Positions 45,352 through 53,949 of a DNA stretch of 64,000 nucleotides are shown one piece after another. The stretch is from the NCBI RefSeq assembly GCF_900167475.1, contig NZ_LT796768.1, forward strand, positions 3,100,001-3,164,000, in the 5' to 3' direction. The stretch's first letter is position 1. Each line of letters begins with the position of its first letter. This DNA comes from Aeromicrobium choanae (lineage in GTDB: Bacteria > Actinomycetota > Actinomycetes > Propionibacteriales > Nocardioidaceae). Position numbers and translations under genes: made by a program. The notes under the pieces are model-generated. The model was not told the DNA's origin. It worked only from the letters and a program-made list of their open reading frames with translations, and ran no database searches.

Positions 45352-47862
45352 ATGCGTGTCCCCGTGGAGTGGCTGCGGTCACTCGTCGAGCTTCCCGACG
45401 CCGTCACGACGGAGCAGCTGGCCGATCGCCTGACGATGTACGACCTCAAGCTGGAGGAGATCGTGGGCGGCGGGCTCAGCGGCCCGTTGACCGTCGGTCG
45501 CGTCCTGGCGATCTCGCCCGAGGAGCAGAAGAACGGCAAGACGATCAACTGGTGCCGGGTCGACGTCGGCGCGCAGAACGATCCGTCCGTTCCCGACGCC
45601 CCCGGCGAGGACGTGCCGTCGCGCGGCATCGTCTGCGGCGCCCACAACTTCGGCGTGGGCGACCTCGTCGTGGTGTCGCTGCCCGGCACGTACCTGCCCG
45701 CGCTGGGCTTCGAGATCGGCTCGCGCAAGACGTACGGCCACGTGTCCGACGGCATGATCTGCTCCACCACCGAGCTGGACCTGGCCGAGGACGAGACCTC
45801 GGCCCACGGCATTGTCGTGCTGCCAGCCGGCTCGGCCGAGCCCGGCGACGACGCGATCGCGCTGCTGGGCCTCGGCGACCAGACGCTCGACCTCGAGGTC
45901 AACCCCGACCGCGCCTACGCGCTGAGCCTGCGCGGCGTGGCTCGCGACACCGCTCTCGCGTTCGACGTGCCGTTCACCGATCCCGCCGACCGCGAGGTCC
46001 CGTCCACCGACACCGCTGCCTACCCAGTGCGCGTCGAGGACCCCACGGGCTGCCCCGTGTTCACCACGCTCGTCGTGGAGGGCATCGACCCGTCGGCCAC
46101 CACGCCGGCCTGGATGGCCAAGCGCATCGCCGACGCCGGCATGCGTCCGATCTCGCTCACCGTCGACATCAGCAACTACGTGATGCTCGAGCTGGGCCAG
46201 CCGAACCACTGCTACGACCGCGCCAAGGTCAACGGCGAGATCGTGGTGCGCCGCGCGACCGAGGGCGAGCGGCTCACGACGCTCGACGGCGTCGACCGTG
46301 CCCTCACGACCGAGGACCTGCTGGTGGCGGACGCGTCCGGGCCGATCGGACTGGCCGGCGTCATGGGTGGCGACCACACCGAGATCGACGCGACGACGAC
46401 CGATGTCCTCGTGGAGGCCGCCTACTGGGATCCGGTGACGATCTTCCGCGCGGTCAAGCGCCACAAGCTGCCGTCCGAGGCCGCCAAGCGGTACGAGCGC
46501 GGTGTCGACCCGGCGCTGCCGCTCGTCGGCGCGGCCCGGGTCGCCGAGCTGCTGGTCGAGCTGGCCGGTGGCACGCTCGCGCCCGGTGCCACCGTCGTGG
46601 GGACCGCGCCCGCGCGGAAGCCGGTCACGTTCTCCTCCGATCTGCCCGCCCGCATCAGCGGACTGCCGATCACGCCCGAGCAGGCTCAGGACACCTACGA
46701 GCGCAACGGCTGCACGGTCGAGCTGGCCGGCGATCGCTTCACCGTCACCCCGCCGTCCTGGCGCTTCGACCTCAACGACCCCTACGACTTCGTCGAGGAG
46801 GCGCTGCGCACCGCCGGGTATGAGAACGTCCCCTCGGTGCTGCCCACGCCCACGGGCGGCCGTGGGCTCTCGCGCGACCAGGAGCTGCGCCGCCGGGTGG
46901 GCCACGTGCTCGCCGGTGCCGGGCTCGTCGAGGTCACCACGCTGCCGTTCGTCGGGCCCGCCGACCTCGAGAAGCTGGGCCTGCCCGCCGACGATGCGCG
47001 ACGCGACCTCGTCCGGCTGGCAAACCCGCTGTCGGCCGAGGAGCCCGGGCTCACGCCCACGCTCCTGATCGGCCTGCTGCGAGCGGCGTCGCTCAACATC
47101 GGCCGCGGCCACGAGTCGGTCGCCCTGAGCGAGATCGGCCGGGTGTTCCACCCGCGCGAGGGCCGCCCCGTGGCACCGATCCTGGGCGTCGACCGCCGCC
47201 CCACCGACGAGGAGCTCGCGGCCCTCGACGCCGCCCTGCCCGAGCAGCCCCGCCACACCGGCTTCGTGCTGGTGGGGGAGCGCACGCGCTCCGGCTGGAC
47301 CGGCCCGGGACGCGCCGTCGCGTGGACCGACGCGCTCGCGATCGCCCAGCGCGTCGCGGCGAACCTGCACGTCGACCTGACGGTGGAGGCGGCGAGCCTC
47401 GCTCCCTTCCACCCGGGCCGTTGCGCCCGGCTGAGCATCGGCGACCGTGTCGTCGGCCACGTCGGCGAGCTGCACCCGCAGGTGGCCGAGACCTACGGTC
47501 TCCCGGGCCGCGTGGCCGCCGGCGAGCTCGACCTCGACGCCCTGATCGAGTCTGCGCCGGCGATCGGCCCGAAGCCCCACTTCTCGGCCTTCCCGGTCGC
47601 GAAGGAGGACTTCGCCTTCACGGTGGACTCCGCCCTGACCGCGGGCGAGCTGGAGTCGGCGATCTCGTCGGCCAGCCCGCTGCTGGAGTCGGTGCGCCTG
47701 TTCGACGTGTACACCGGCGACCAGGTCGGCGAGGGCCGCAAGTCGCTCGCGTTCAAGGTGCGCCTGCGCGCCGAGGACCGCACGCTGACCGACGCCGACA
47801 TCAAGGCCGCGCGCGAGCGGATCGTGGCAGCCGCCGCGACACTCGGAGCCGAGCTGCGCTGA
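45352..47862 (+). CDS. pheT: Phenylalanyl-tRNA synthetase beta subunit
   Basis: The 836-residue subunit has an N-terminal tRNA-binding OB domain (IVCGAHNFGVGDLVVVSLPG), B3/B4 editing domain (VDISNYVMLELGQPNHCYD), B5, a pseudo-catalytic domain, and a C-terminal ferredoxin-like anticodon-binding domain (FSAFPVAKEDFAFTVD). It forms the alpha2beta2 enzyme with PheS. In many actinobacteria argC follows pheT; here aspA does. Confidence 0.98.
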   Translation: MRVPVEWLRSLVELPDAVTTEQLADRLTMYDLKLEEIVGGGLSGPLTVGRVLAISPEEQKNGKTINWCRVDVGAQNDPSVPDAPGEDVPSRGIVCGAHNFGVGDLVVVSLPGTYLPALGFEIGSRKTYGHVSDGMICSTTELDLAEDETSAHGIVVLPAGSAEPGDDAIALLGLGDQTLDLEVNPDRAYALSLRGVARDTALAFDVPFTDPADREVPSTDTAAYPVRVEDPTGCPVFTTLVVEGIDPSATTPAWMAKRIADAGMRPISLTVDISNYVMLELGQPNHCYDRAKVNGEIVVRRATEGERLTTLDGVDRALTTEDLLVADASGPIGLAGVMGGDHTEIDATTTDVLVEAAYWDPVTIFRAVKRHKLPSEAAKRYERGVDPALPLVGAARVAELLVELAGGTLAPGATVVGTAPARKPVTFSSDLPARISGLPITPEQAQDTYERNGCTVELAGDRFTVTPPSWRFDLNDPYDFVEEALRTAGYENVPSVLPTPTGGRGLSRDQELRRRVGHVLAGAGLVEVTTLPFVGPADLEKLGLPADDARRDLVRLANPLSAEEPGLTPTLLIGLLRAASLNIGRGHESVALSEIGRVFHPREGRPVAPILGVDRRPTDEELAALDAALPEQPRHTGFVLVGERTRSGWTGPGRAVAWTDALAIAQRVAANLHVDLTVEAASLAPFHPGRCARLSIGDRVVGHVGELHPQVAETYGLPGRVAAGELDLDALIESAPAIGPKPHFSAFPVAKEDFAFTVDSALTAGELESAISSASPLLESVRLFDVYTGDQVGEGRKSLAFKVRLRAEDRTLTDADIKAARERIVAAAATLGAELR

Positions 47863-47898
47863 CCGGCGCCCGGCCTGTCCGGGTGATTGGATGGGCGT

Positions 47899-49332
47899 AT
47901 GACCGAGATCACACGCGTTCGGATCGAGCACGACCTGCTCGGAGAACGTGAGGTACCGGCGGACGTCTACTGGGGCGTGCACACCCTGCGCGCCCTGGAG
48001 AACTTCCCGATCACCGGTGTCCCCATCGCCATCAGTCCGTACCTGCCCCAGGCGCTCGCCGCCGTCAAGGAGGCCGCCGCCGAGGCGAATCACGACCTCG
48101 GCCTGCTCGACGACGAGCGGCACGCGGCCATCGTGCAGGCGTGCCAGGAGATCCGTCGCGGCGACCTGCACGACCAGTTCGTCGTCGACGTGATCCAGGG
48201 CGGTGCCGGCACCTCCACGAACATGAACGCCAACGAGGTGATCGCGAACCGCGCCCTCGAGATCCTCGGTCACCCGCTGGGCGACTACATGCGACTGCAC
48301 CCCAACGAGCAGGTCAACCTCAGCCAGTCGACGAACGACGTCTACCCGACGGCCGTGAAGATCGCCGTCATCAACGCGACGCACGACCTCATCGCCGCGA
48401 TGGGCGACCTCCAGGAGGCCTTCGCCGCGAAGGCCGTGGAGTTCCACGACGTGCTCAAGATGGGCCGCACCCAGCTGCAGGACGCCGTGCCGATGACGCT
48501 CGGCCAGGAGTTCGGCACGTACGCGCTGATGATCGCCGAGGACCGCACGCGGCTGCGCGAGGCCGTGATGCTGCTGCACGAGATCAACCTCGGCGCCACC
48601 GCGATCGGCACCCAGCTCAACGCACCGGACGGATACGTCCCGCTGGCCCGTCAGCACCTCTCGCGGATCACCGGCCTCCCGCTGGTGACGGCCGTCGACC
48701 TCATCGAGGCCACCCAGGACTGCGGCTCGTTCGTGCAGATGTCCGGCGTTCTCAAGCGGGTGGCGGTGAAGCTGTCGAAGATCTGCAACGACCTGCGGCT
48801 GCTGTCGTCGGGGCCGCGCGCGGGGCTGGGCGAGATCAACCTGCCGGCGCGCCAGGCCGGGTCGAGCATCATGCCCGGCAAGGTGAACCCGGTGATCCCC
48901 GAAGTGGTGAACCAGGTGGCGTTCCAGATCATCGGGCACGACGTCACCGTGTCGATGGCGGCCGAGTCGGGCCAGCTGCAGCTCAACGCCTTCGAGCCCG
49001 TGATCTGCTACTCGCTGTCGGCCGGGCTGTACCGGCTGCGCACGGCCATCACGTCCCTGACCGAGAACTGCGTCAAGGGCATCACCGCCAACACCGAGCA
49101 CCTCGCGATGGAGGTGGCGAACTCGATCGGCCTGGTCACGGCCCTCAACCCGTACCTGGGCTACCAGACCGCGACCGAGCTGGCCAAGGAGGCGCTCGCC
49201 ACCGGCCGCGGCGTGGCCGAGCTCGTGCTGGAGAAGGGCCTGCTGCCGCAGGACGAGCTCGAGCGGATCCTGCGACCGGAGACGCTGGCCCACCTCGGTC
49301 CGAAGCCGGCCGACCGTTCCGGCGGCGTGTGA
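47899..49332 (+). CDS. aspA: Aspartate ammonia-lyase
   Basis: The 477-residue fumarase/aspartase superfamily enzyme has the substrate loop GSSIMPGKVNPVIPE, VIQGGAGTSTNMNANEVIANRA and NQVAFQIIGHD. The N-terminus RIEHDLLGEREVPADVYWGVHTLRA fits aspartase better than fumarase. It converts aspartate reversibly to fumarate and ammonia. ATG 47899 is chosen over the upstream TTG. It lies between pheT and the cimA attenuator. Confidence 0.93.
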   Translation: MTEITRVRIEHDLLGEREVPADVYWGVHTLRALENFPITGVPIAISPYLPQALAAVKEAAAEANHDLGLLDDERHAAIVQACQEIRRGDLHDQFVVDVIQGGAGTSTNMNANEVIANRALEILGHPLGDYMRLHPNEQVNLSQSTNDVYPTAVKIAVINATHDLIAAMGDLQEAFAAKAVEFHDVLKMGRTQLQDAVPMTLGQEFGTYALMIAEDRTRLREAVMLLHEINLGATAIGTQLNAPDGYVPLARQHLSRITGLPLVTAVDLIEATQDCGSFVQMSGVLKRVAVKLSKICNDLRLLSSGPRAGLGEINLPARQAGSSIMPGKVNPVIPEVVNQVAFQIIGHDVTVSMAAESGQLQLNAFEPVICYSLSAGLYRLRTAITSLTENCVKGITANTEHLAMEVANSIGLVTALNPYLGYQTATELAKEALATGRGVAELVLEKGLLPQDELERILRPETLAHLGPKPADRSGGV

Positions 49333-49360
49333 GGGGTGAGCTGGCGTGGCGGCAGGGGTG

Positions 49361-49366
49361 TACCCT
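49361..49366 (+). promoter_or_regulatory. Likely -10 box of the cimA leader transcript
   Basis: TACCCT lies 6 nt before the ATG of the leader peptide at 49373, so that peptide would be read from a leaderless mRNA. It sits inside a 10-bp inverted repeat (49348-49357 with 49363-49372, one G-T pair), which may be an operator. Confidence 0.5.
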
Positions 49367-49372
49367 GTCGCC

Positions 49373-49411
49373 ATGACCACCTTCGTGATCATCATTGGAA
49401 AGCGCGTCTGA
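49373..49411 (+). CDS. Ile-rich leader peptide of cimA
   Basis: The 12-residue ORF reads MTTFVIIIGKRV: a Val codon followed by three successive Ile codons (ATC ATC ATT). It precedes a strong terminator and the isoleucine-pathway gene cimA, the classical layout for ribosome-mediated attenuation. Low charged Ile-tRNA would stall the ribosome and favour readthrough. Confidence 0.85.
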   Translation: MTTFVIIIGKRV

Positions 49412-49430
49412 ATCCTCATCCCAGACGCGC
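49402..49430 (+). promoter_or_regulatory. Leader hairpin upstream of the cimA terminator
   Basis: GCGCGTCTG (49402-49410) pairs perfectly with CAGACGCGC (49422-49430). The left arm covers the last codons of the leader peptide, so a translating ribosome would disrupt it. It is the likely pause or competing structure; a clean antiterminator helix was not evident by eye. Confidence 0.7.
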
Positions 49431-49431
49431 C

Positions 49432-49459
49432 GCCTCCCGTACCCGGGAGGCTTTTTTTT
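49432..49459 (+). terminator. Rho-independent attenuator of cimA
   Basis: An 8-bp GC-rich stem (GCCTCCCG-TACC-CGGGAGGC, 49432-49451) is followed by eight T residues (49452-49459). It lies 26 bases before the cimA start and after the Ile leader peptide. This is the strongest intrinsic terminator I see in the window. Confidence 0.93.
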
Positions 49460-49484
49460 GGCCCGACCAGACAGCAGGACGACC

Positions 49485-51086
49485 ATGAGCACCACCTTCG
49501 GGAAGCACGACCCGGCGGACTTCCACGTCTACGACACGACGATGCGCGACGGCGCCCAGCAGGAGGGGCTCAACCTCTCCGTGCAGGACAAGCTCGCGAT
49601 CGCGCAGCACCTCGACGACCTCGGCGTGGGCTACATCGAGGGCGGCTGGCCCGGCTCGAACCCCAAGGACACCGAGTTCTTCGCGCTGGCCGCCAAGGAG
49701 CTCGACCTGAAGCACGCCACGCTGGCCGCGTTCGGCTCCACGCGCCGTGCCGGGGTCGCCGCGGCCGACGACCCGCTGATCGCCGCGCTCCGCGACTCGG
49801 GCGCGTCCGTGGTCACGATCGTGGCGAAGAGCCACGACCAGCACGTCATCAAGGCACTGCGGACCACGCTGGAGGAGAACCTCGCGATGGTGCGCGACAC
49901 GGTCGAGTACCTGCGGGCCGAGGGCCAGCGGGTGTTCGTGGACTGCGAGCACTTCTTCAACGGCTACCTCGACAACCGCGACTACGCGCTGGAGGTCGTC
50001 CGCACCGCCATCGAGGCGGGCGCCGAGGTGGCCGTCCTGTGCGACACCAACGGCGGGATGCTGCCGCACCAGGTGGGCGAGATCGTGGCCGACGTGCTGG
50101 CCTCGACGGGCGCGCGACTGGGCATCCACGCACACAACGACACCGGCTGCGCGGTCGCGAACTCGATCGAGGCGGTGCGCTCCGGCGCCACCCACGTGCA
50201 GGGCTGCATCAACGGCTACGGCGAGCGCACGGGCAACGCCGACCTCGTCACGTGCGTGGCCAACCTGGAGTTCAAGCTGGGCATGAGCGTGATGCCCGAG
50301 GGCGTGCTGGCCGACGCCACGCGCATCTCGCACGCGATCAGTGAGATCACGAACTACCCGCCGGTGGCGCGCCAGCCGTACACGGGCGTGTCGGCATTCG
50401 CCCACAAGGCGGGCCTGCACGCCAGCGCGATCCGGGTGGATCCCGACCTCTACCAGCACATGGAGCCCGCGCTCGTGGGCAACGACATGCGCCTGCTCGT
50501 CTCGGAGATGGCCGGTCGCGCGACGATCGAGCTCAAGGGCCGCGAGCTCGGCTTCGACCTCTCGGGCGACAACGAGCTGCTCACCCGCATCACCGAGCAG
50601 GTCAAGCAGATGGAGCAGGACGGCTACACGTTCGAGGCGGCCGACGCGTCGTTCGAGCTGCTGCTGACCGAGGCGGTCACGGGTCGCCGTCCGGAGTACT
50701 TCGACGTCGAGTCGTGGCGCGTCATCGCGGGCTCGGCCGGCGACGGCGGTGCCGAGGCGATCGTCAAGGTCGTGGCCGGTGGCACCCGCACGGCGGTGGT
50801 GGGGGAGGGTAACGGTCCGGTCAACGCCCTCGACCACGCGTTGCGCCAGGCGATCGAGCGGATCTACCCGGACGTGGCCCAGTTCCACCTCATCGACTTC
50901 CGCGTGCGGATCCTCGACCAGGGCCACGGCACCGACGCCGTCACGCGCGTCCTCATCGAGACGACGGACGGCAAGAGCTCGTGGGTGACCGTGGGCGTGG
51001 GTCCGAACATGATCGAGGCGTCGTTCGAGGCGCTCGTGGACGCGCTGACGTATGGCCTGCGCTCTCACGGGGTCGCTGCGCTGTAG
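49485..51086 (+). CDS. cimA: Citramalate synthase
   Basis: The 533-residue HMGL-like enzyme has the catalytic N-terminal barrel (YDTTMRDGAQQEGL, GGWPGSNPKD, HAHNDTGCAVANS) and a C-terminal LeuA dimer regulatory domain (~390-530) where isoleucine-type feedback acts. It condenses pyruvate and acetyl-CoA to citramalate, a threonine-independent route to isoleucine. Its Ile-rich leader agrees with this role over leucine synthesis. AGGA 5 nt upstream supports ATG 49485. It overlaps the convergent HNH gene by 22 bp. Confidence 0.93.
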   Translation: MSTTFGKHDPADFHVYDTTMRDGAQQEGLNLSVQDKLAIAQHLDDLGVGYIEGGWPGSNPKDTEFFALAAKELDLKHATLAAFGSTRRAGVAAADDPLIAALRDSGASVVTIVAKSHDQHVIKALRTTLEENLAMVRDTVEYLRAEGQRVFVDCEHFFNGYLDNRDYALEVVRTAIEAGAEVAVLCDTNGGMLPHQVGEIVADVLASTGARLGIHAHNDTGCAVANSIEAVRSGATHVQGCINGYGERTGNADLVTCVANLEFKLGMSVMPEGVLADATRISHAISEITNYPPVARQPYTGVSAFAHKAGLHASAIRVDPDLYQHMEPALVGNDMRLLVSEMAGRATIELKGRELGFDLSGDNELLTRITEQVKQMEQDGYTFEAADASFELLLTEAVTGRRPEYFDVESWRVIAGSAGDGGAEAIVKVVAGGTRTAVVGEGNGPVNALDHALRQAIERIYPDVAQFHLIDFRVRILDQGHGTDAVTRVLIETTDGKSSWVTVGVGPNMIEASFEALVDALTYGLRSHGVAAL

Positions 51087-52213
51087 CGCACGGGCGCGTC
51101 GAGGTGGCGGTCGTCGAGGTGACCGTGGGACTTCATGTTGTGGTGCTTGCGGCACAGGCAGCGGAGATTCTTCGCTGAGGTCTGGCCGCCGGAGTCGTAG
51201 GCCTTCGCGTGATCGAGGTCGGTCTCGAACACGGGAGCCCGACATCCGGCGACTCGACACGTGCCGTCGCGCCAGTGCAGCGCTTGTCGCAGGGACTCGG
51301 TGGGCCGGTAGCCGATGATCGTGGTGTCGAGGATCTCGCCGACCGGGTCGAGCACCAGTCGCCGGAACACGGTGTGCTCGCTGGCCGCCAGCTCGCGGAC
51401 CCACGCTGGCCCGAGCGGCTCGCCGTCGCGGGTGATCCCGGGGCCGCCGGTGAGGCCGATGAGGTCGGTGGCGGCGATGCTGATGGCGATCTCGGCGCGG
51501 ATGTCGGTGGTGGTGCCGGTGCAGGACGTGAGCCACTGACCGAGGACATCGGCCTGCTTCTGGTCGCGGGTCCGCGTGTCGCGGAGGCCGGTCTCGGGGT
51601 CGATGGAGGGCTCGGCCTTGGCTGCCTTGCGGAGTCGTTCGGCAGCGGCGATGGCGACCCCCGTGGGCAGCAGCGCGTTGAGCCAGCTGGTGCCGTCGCT
51701 GAGGTGGGTGACCGACACGCGGCGCTCGTCGAGGGCCTTCGCGGTCTCCTCTGCGGTCTCCTCGGGCTCGATGCGGGCACGGAAGCGCCGCAGCCACGCC
51801 CGCAGCTCGCTGATGGTGTGGGTGGTGGCGTAGTCGACGACGGTGGTCTCGAGCTTGGCCCAGCTCTCGCGCTCGACGAGGCGTTCGGCGGTGTCGGCGA
51901 TCGCACTGGCACGCGCCGCGTCGAGGTCGCCGAGCCGGAACGCGTCCCAGACGAGTGGCGTGCGCTCGCGCAGCGTCTCGGCCTCGAACACGATCGCCCA
52001 CACCCGATGTTCGGTGACCCTCAATGCCTGGGCGATCTCGAGCGTGACCTCGCGCCGCGCCAGGTCCTTGCCCAGGACGATCTCGTCGGATCGATCGATC
52101 TCGGCGACCCGCCGGCGGTGGTGCGCGGCGATGAGCTTCCACTCCTCGAACTCCGCCACCGCGCGGGCGCGACGCGCCGCGTCGAGCGCGCGAGCGGTGA
52201 GTTCCGAGGTCAT
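51065..52213 (-). CDS. DUF222 / HNH endonuclease (13E12 repeat family)
   Basis: The 382-residue protein has an N-terminal helical DUF222 domain (~30-270) and a C-terminal HNH nuclease (CRVAGCRAPVFETDLDHAKAY, then CRKHHNMKSH). This is the 13E12-repeat type, present in many copies in actinobacterial genomes; some are thought mobile or linked to DNA processing. The role of this copy is unknown. ATG 52213. No flanking inverted repeats were noticed. Confidence 0.9.
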   Translation of the reverse strand: MTSELTARALDAARRARAVAEFEEWKLIAAHHRRRVAEIDRSDEIVLGKDLARREVTLEIAQALRVTEHRVWAIVFEAETLRERTPLVWDAFRLGDLDAARASAIADTAERLVERESWAKLETTVVDYATTHTISELRAWLRRFRARIEPEETAEETAKALDERRVSVTHLSDGTSWLNALLPTGVAIAAAERLRKAAKAEPSIDPETGLRDTRTRDQKQADVLGQWLTSCTGTTTDIRAEIAISIAATDLIGLTGGPGITRDGEPLGPAWVRELAASEHTVFRRLVLDPVGEILDTTIIGYRPTESLRQALHWRDGTCRVAGCRAPVFETDLDHAKAYDSGGQTSAKNLRCLCRKHHNMKSHGHLDDRHLDAPVRYSAATP

Positions 52214-52304
52214 GCACCCAACGTAGTGAGCCCCACCGACACCGGTCCTGGGTCATTGCACGAGCACGATTCCCCCTGCGGTTCCAGTTTCGTGATGCGA
52301 CGAG

Positions 52305-52547
52305 CTACGCCCGATGGAGTCCTGGCTGCACGACCCGCTCGGTGGACGCGGGATTCGCGCTGAGATGCGCGGCAGGACGCACGGGGCGGCGCTGGAGGTC
52401 ACCGCCGCAGTTCGGGCACTCGCCGTGCAGGCACGTCTCGGCACATCGCGCGCACCACGTGCACTCGAAGGTGCAGATCATCGCGTCCATCGCCTTCGGG
52501 GGCAGATCGGTGTCGCAGCATTCGCATCCCGGGCGCAGTTCCAGCAT
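52305..52547 (-). CDS. DUF1272 zinc-ribbon-like protein
   Basis: The 80-residue protein is Cys-rich (CECCDTDLP, CTFECTWCARC, CPNCGGDLQRRP), matching DUF1272. The cysteines probably bind two zinc ions. The function is unknown. ATG 52547. A relative of this family often has 60-85 residues, so it is full length. Confidence 0.88.
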   Translation of the reverse strand: MLELRPGCECCDTDLPPKAMDAMICTFECTWCARCAETCLHGECPNCGGDLQRRPVRPAAHLSANPASTERVVQPGLHRA

Positions 52548-52585
52548 TCGGCCATTCTTGCGCGTCTCGCGGCCTCAGGTGTTCC

Positions 52586-52966
52586 TCAGAAGGGCTCGAG
52601 GACGAAGCGCCCCCAGGCGAGAAAGGCGAAGAGACCGAGAAAGACCAGGTCGCCGAGCAGGTAGTTCCACTCCATCCGGCGGAAGCGGGTGGTCGCGGCG
52701 CCGGACATGAACAGCGCCAGGCCGCACGCGGCGACCGGTGTCAGGACCGGCACGATCCCCAGCGCCGCAGGAAGGATCAGCCCTGTGGCGCCGATGAGCT
52801 TGGTGGTGCCGATGGCCTTGATCTGCCCGGAGGTGAAGTCGTCGACCCAGTACTGGCTGCGCCCGAGCCGGCGGTAGCTCTCCTTGGTCTTGGTCAGCTG
52901 GGCGAGAGCCCCGGCGGTGAACGCGAGGGCGAGTGCTCCGGCAAGGATCCACAGCACGATGTTCAT
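52586..52966 (-). CDS. DoxX-family membrane protein
   Basis: The 126-residue protein has four transmembrane helices (about 3-21, 54-70, 74-92, 101-120) and the DoxX-type FTSGQIKAIGTTKLIGATGLILP segment. Some DoxX proteins take part in redox or thiosulfate metabolism; the role here is unknown. It is divergent from an ECF41-like sigma gene, and DoxX genes are frequent partners of such sigma factors. GGAGAACC precedes ATG 52966. Confidence 0.88.
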   Translation of the reverse strand: MNIVLWILAGALALAFTAGALAQLTKTKESYRRLGRSQYWVDDFTSGQIKAIGTTKLIGATGLILPAALGIVPVLTPVAACGLALFMSGAATTRFRRMEWNYLLGDLVFLGLFAFLAWGRFVLEPF

Positions 52967-53003
52967 GGGTTCTCCTTCGTGGTTACCTGAACGCGGTTGG
53001 GCA

Positions 53004-53019
53004 CGTCATGGAGATGACG
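53004..53019. promoter_or_regulatory. Palindrome between DoxX and sigma genes
   Basis: CGTCAT-GGAG-ATGACG is an exact inverted repeat in the 77-bp divergent gap. Outside it, GGTTACCT (52981-52988) and AGGTAACC (53035-53042) form a second inverted pair. CGTC matches the -10 part of the ECF41 promoter consensus that I recall; no matching TGTCACA was found. Confidence 0.45.
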
Positions 53020-53043
53020 GACCCGAGCGAGAAGAGGTAACCG

Positions 53044-53949
53044 ATGGACCCCGACGACGACCTGGCCGACCTCTTCGAGGCGGACCGCTCCCGCCTGGTC
53101 GCGATCGCGACCCGAGTGGTCGGGAGCCGCGCCGACGCCGAGGACGTCGTCCAGGAGGCCTGGGTACGGCTAGCGCGTCAGGAACCCGGGAAGATCGAGA
53201 ACGTCCACGCCTGGCTGACCACGGTCGTGGGGCGACTCAGCATCGACGTGCTGCGGTCGCGCACCGCCGAGCTCCCCTACGAGCTGGACCTGAGCGAGCT
53301 GGACGTGGCCGAGGACACCGTCGCCGACGCACCGGAGGAGCGAGCTCTCCAGGCCGACTCGGTGGGGATCGCGCTCCTCGTCGTGCTCGGGACGCTGGGC
53401 CCCGACGAGCGGTTGGCGTTCGTGCTGCACGACCTGTTCGCCGTTCCCTTCGCGCAGATCGGCCCCATCCTGGGCAAGAGCGCCGATGCGGCGAAGATGA
53501 CGGCCAGTCGCGCCCGCCGGAAGGTGCACGGCGCGGGGGACACGGTGCGACCTCGCAGCAGTCGAGGCGAGCAGCGTGCGGTCGTCGACGCCTTCCTCAC
53601 GGCGGCGCGCGAGGGCGACTTCGCGGCACTGCTGGAGATTCTCGATCCGCAGCTGCGGTGGGAGATCCACACCTCGCACCGGGTCACGGTGGGCCTCGGG
53701 ACGGCTGAGATCCTCCGTGCGGTCCAGCACGGCGACCCGTCGCGCATCACCGCCCGACGGGTCCTGGTCGACGATCAGCCCGGAATCGCGGCGTGGGGGC
53801 CGAACGGCGCGCTGGTCAGCCTGATGAGCTGCACCGTCGAGGGTGGACGGATGACCAGGATCGTGTCGATCCTCGACCGGAAGGTCCTCGACAGGATCGA
53901 TCTCCCGGTGGTGGCCGATCAGCCGGAGTCGGACGGCTTCACGACCTGA
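53044..53949 (+). CDS. ECF41-like sigma factor with SnoaL tail (SigJ-type)
   Basis: The 301-residue sigma factor has sigma-2 (FEADRSRLVAIATRVVGSRADAEDVVQEAWVRLA), sigma-4 (LGPDERLAFVLHDLFAVPFAQIGPILGKS) and a C-terminal SnoaL-like domain (~170-290) that in ECF41 factors works as a built-in regulator instead of an anti-sigma factor. It is divergent from DoxX, its probable target. Its 3' end overlaps the convergent reductase by 11 bp. Confidence 0.92.
   Translation: MDPDDDLADLFEADRSRLVAIATRVVGSRADAEDVVQEAWVRLARQEPGKIENVHAWLTTVVGRLSIDVLRSRTAELPYELDLSELDVAEDTVADAPEERALQADSVGIALLVVLGTLGPDERLAFVLHDLFAVPFAQIGPILGKSADAAKMTASRARRKVHGAGDTVRPRSSRGEQRAVVDAFLTAAREGDFAALLEILDPQLRWEIHTSHRVTVGLGTAEILRAVQHGDPSRITARRVLVDDQPGIAAWGPNGALVSLMSCTVEGGRMTRIVSILDRKVLDRIDLPVVADQPESDGFTT

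Noticed and set aside
45379-49419. 1346-codon open frame antisense to pheT and aspA
   Set aside because: Low-complexity composition and full overlap with two clear housekeeping genes; high GC keeps antisense frames open.
51065-52213. HNH gene as part of a mobile element or intein
   Set aside because: No terminal repeats, target duplication or split host gene were found; the DUF222-HNH layout is a complete stand-alone family.
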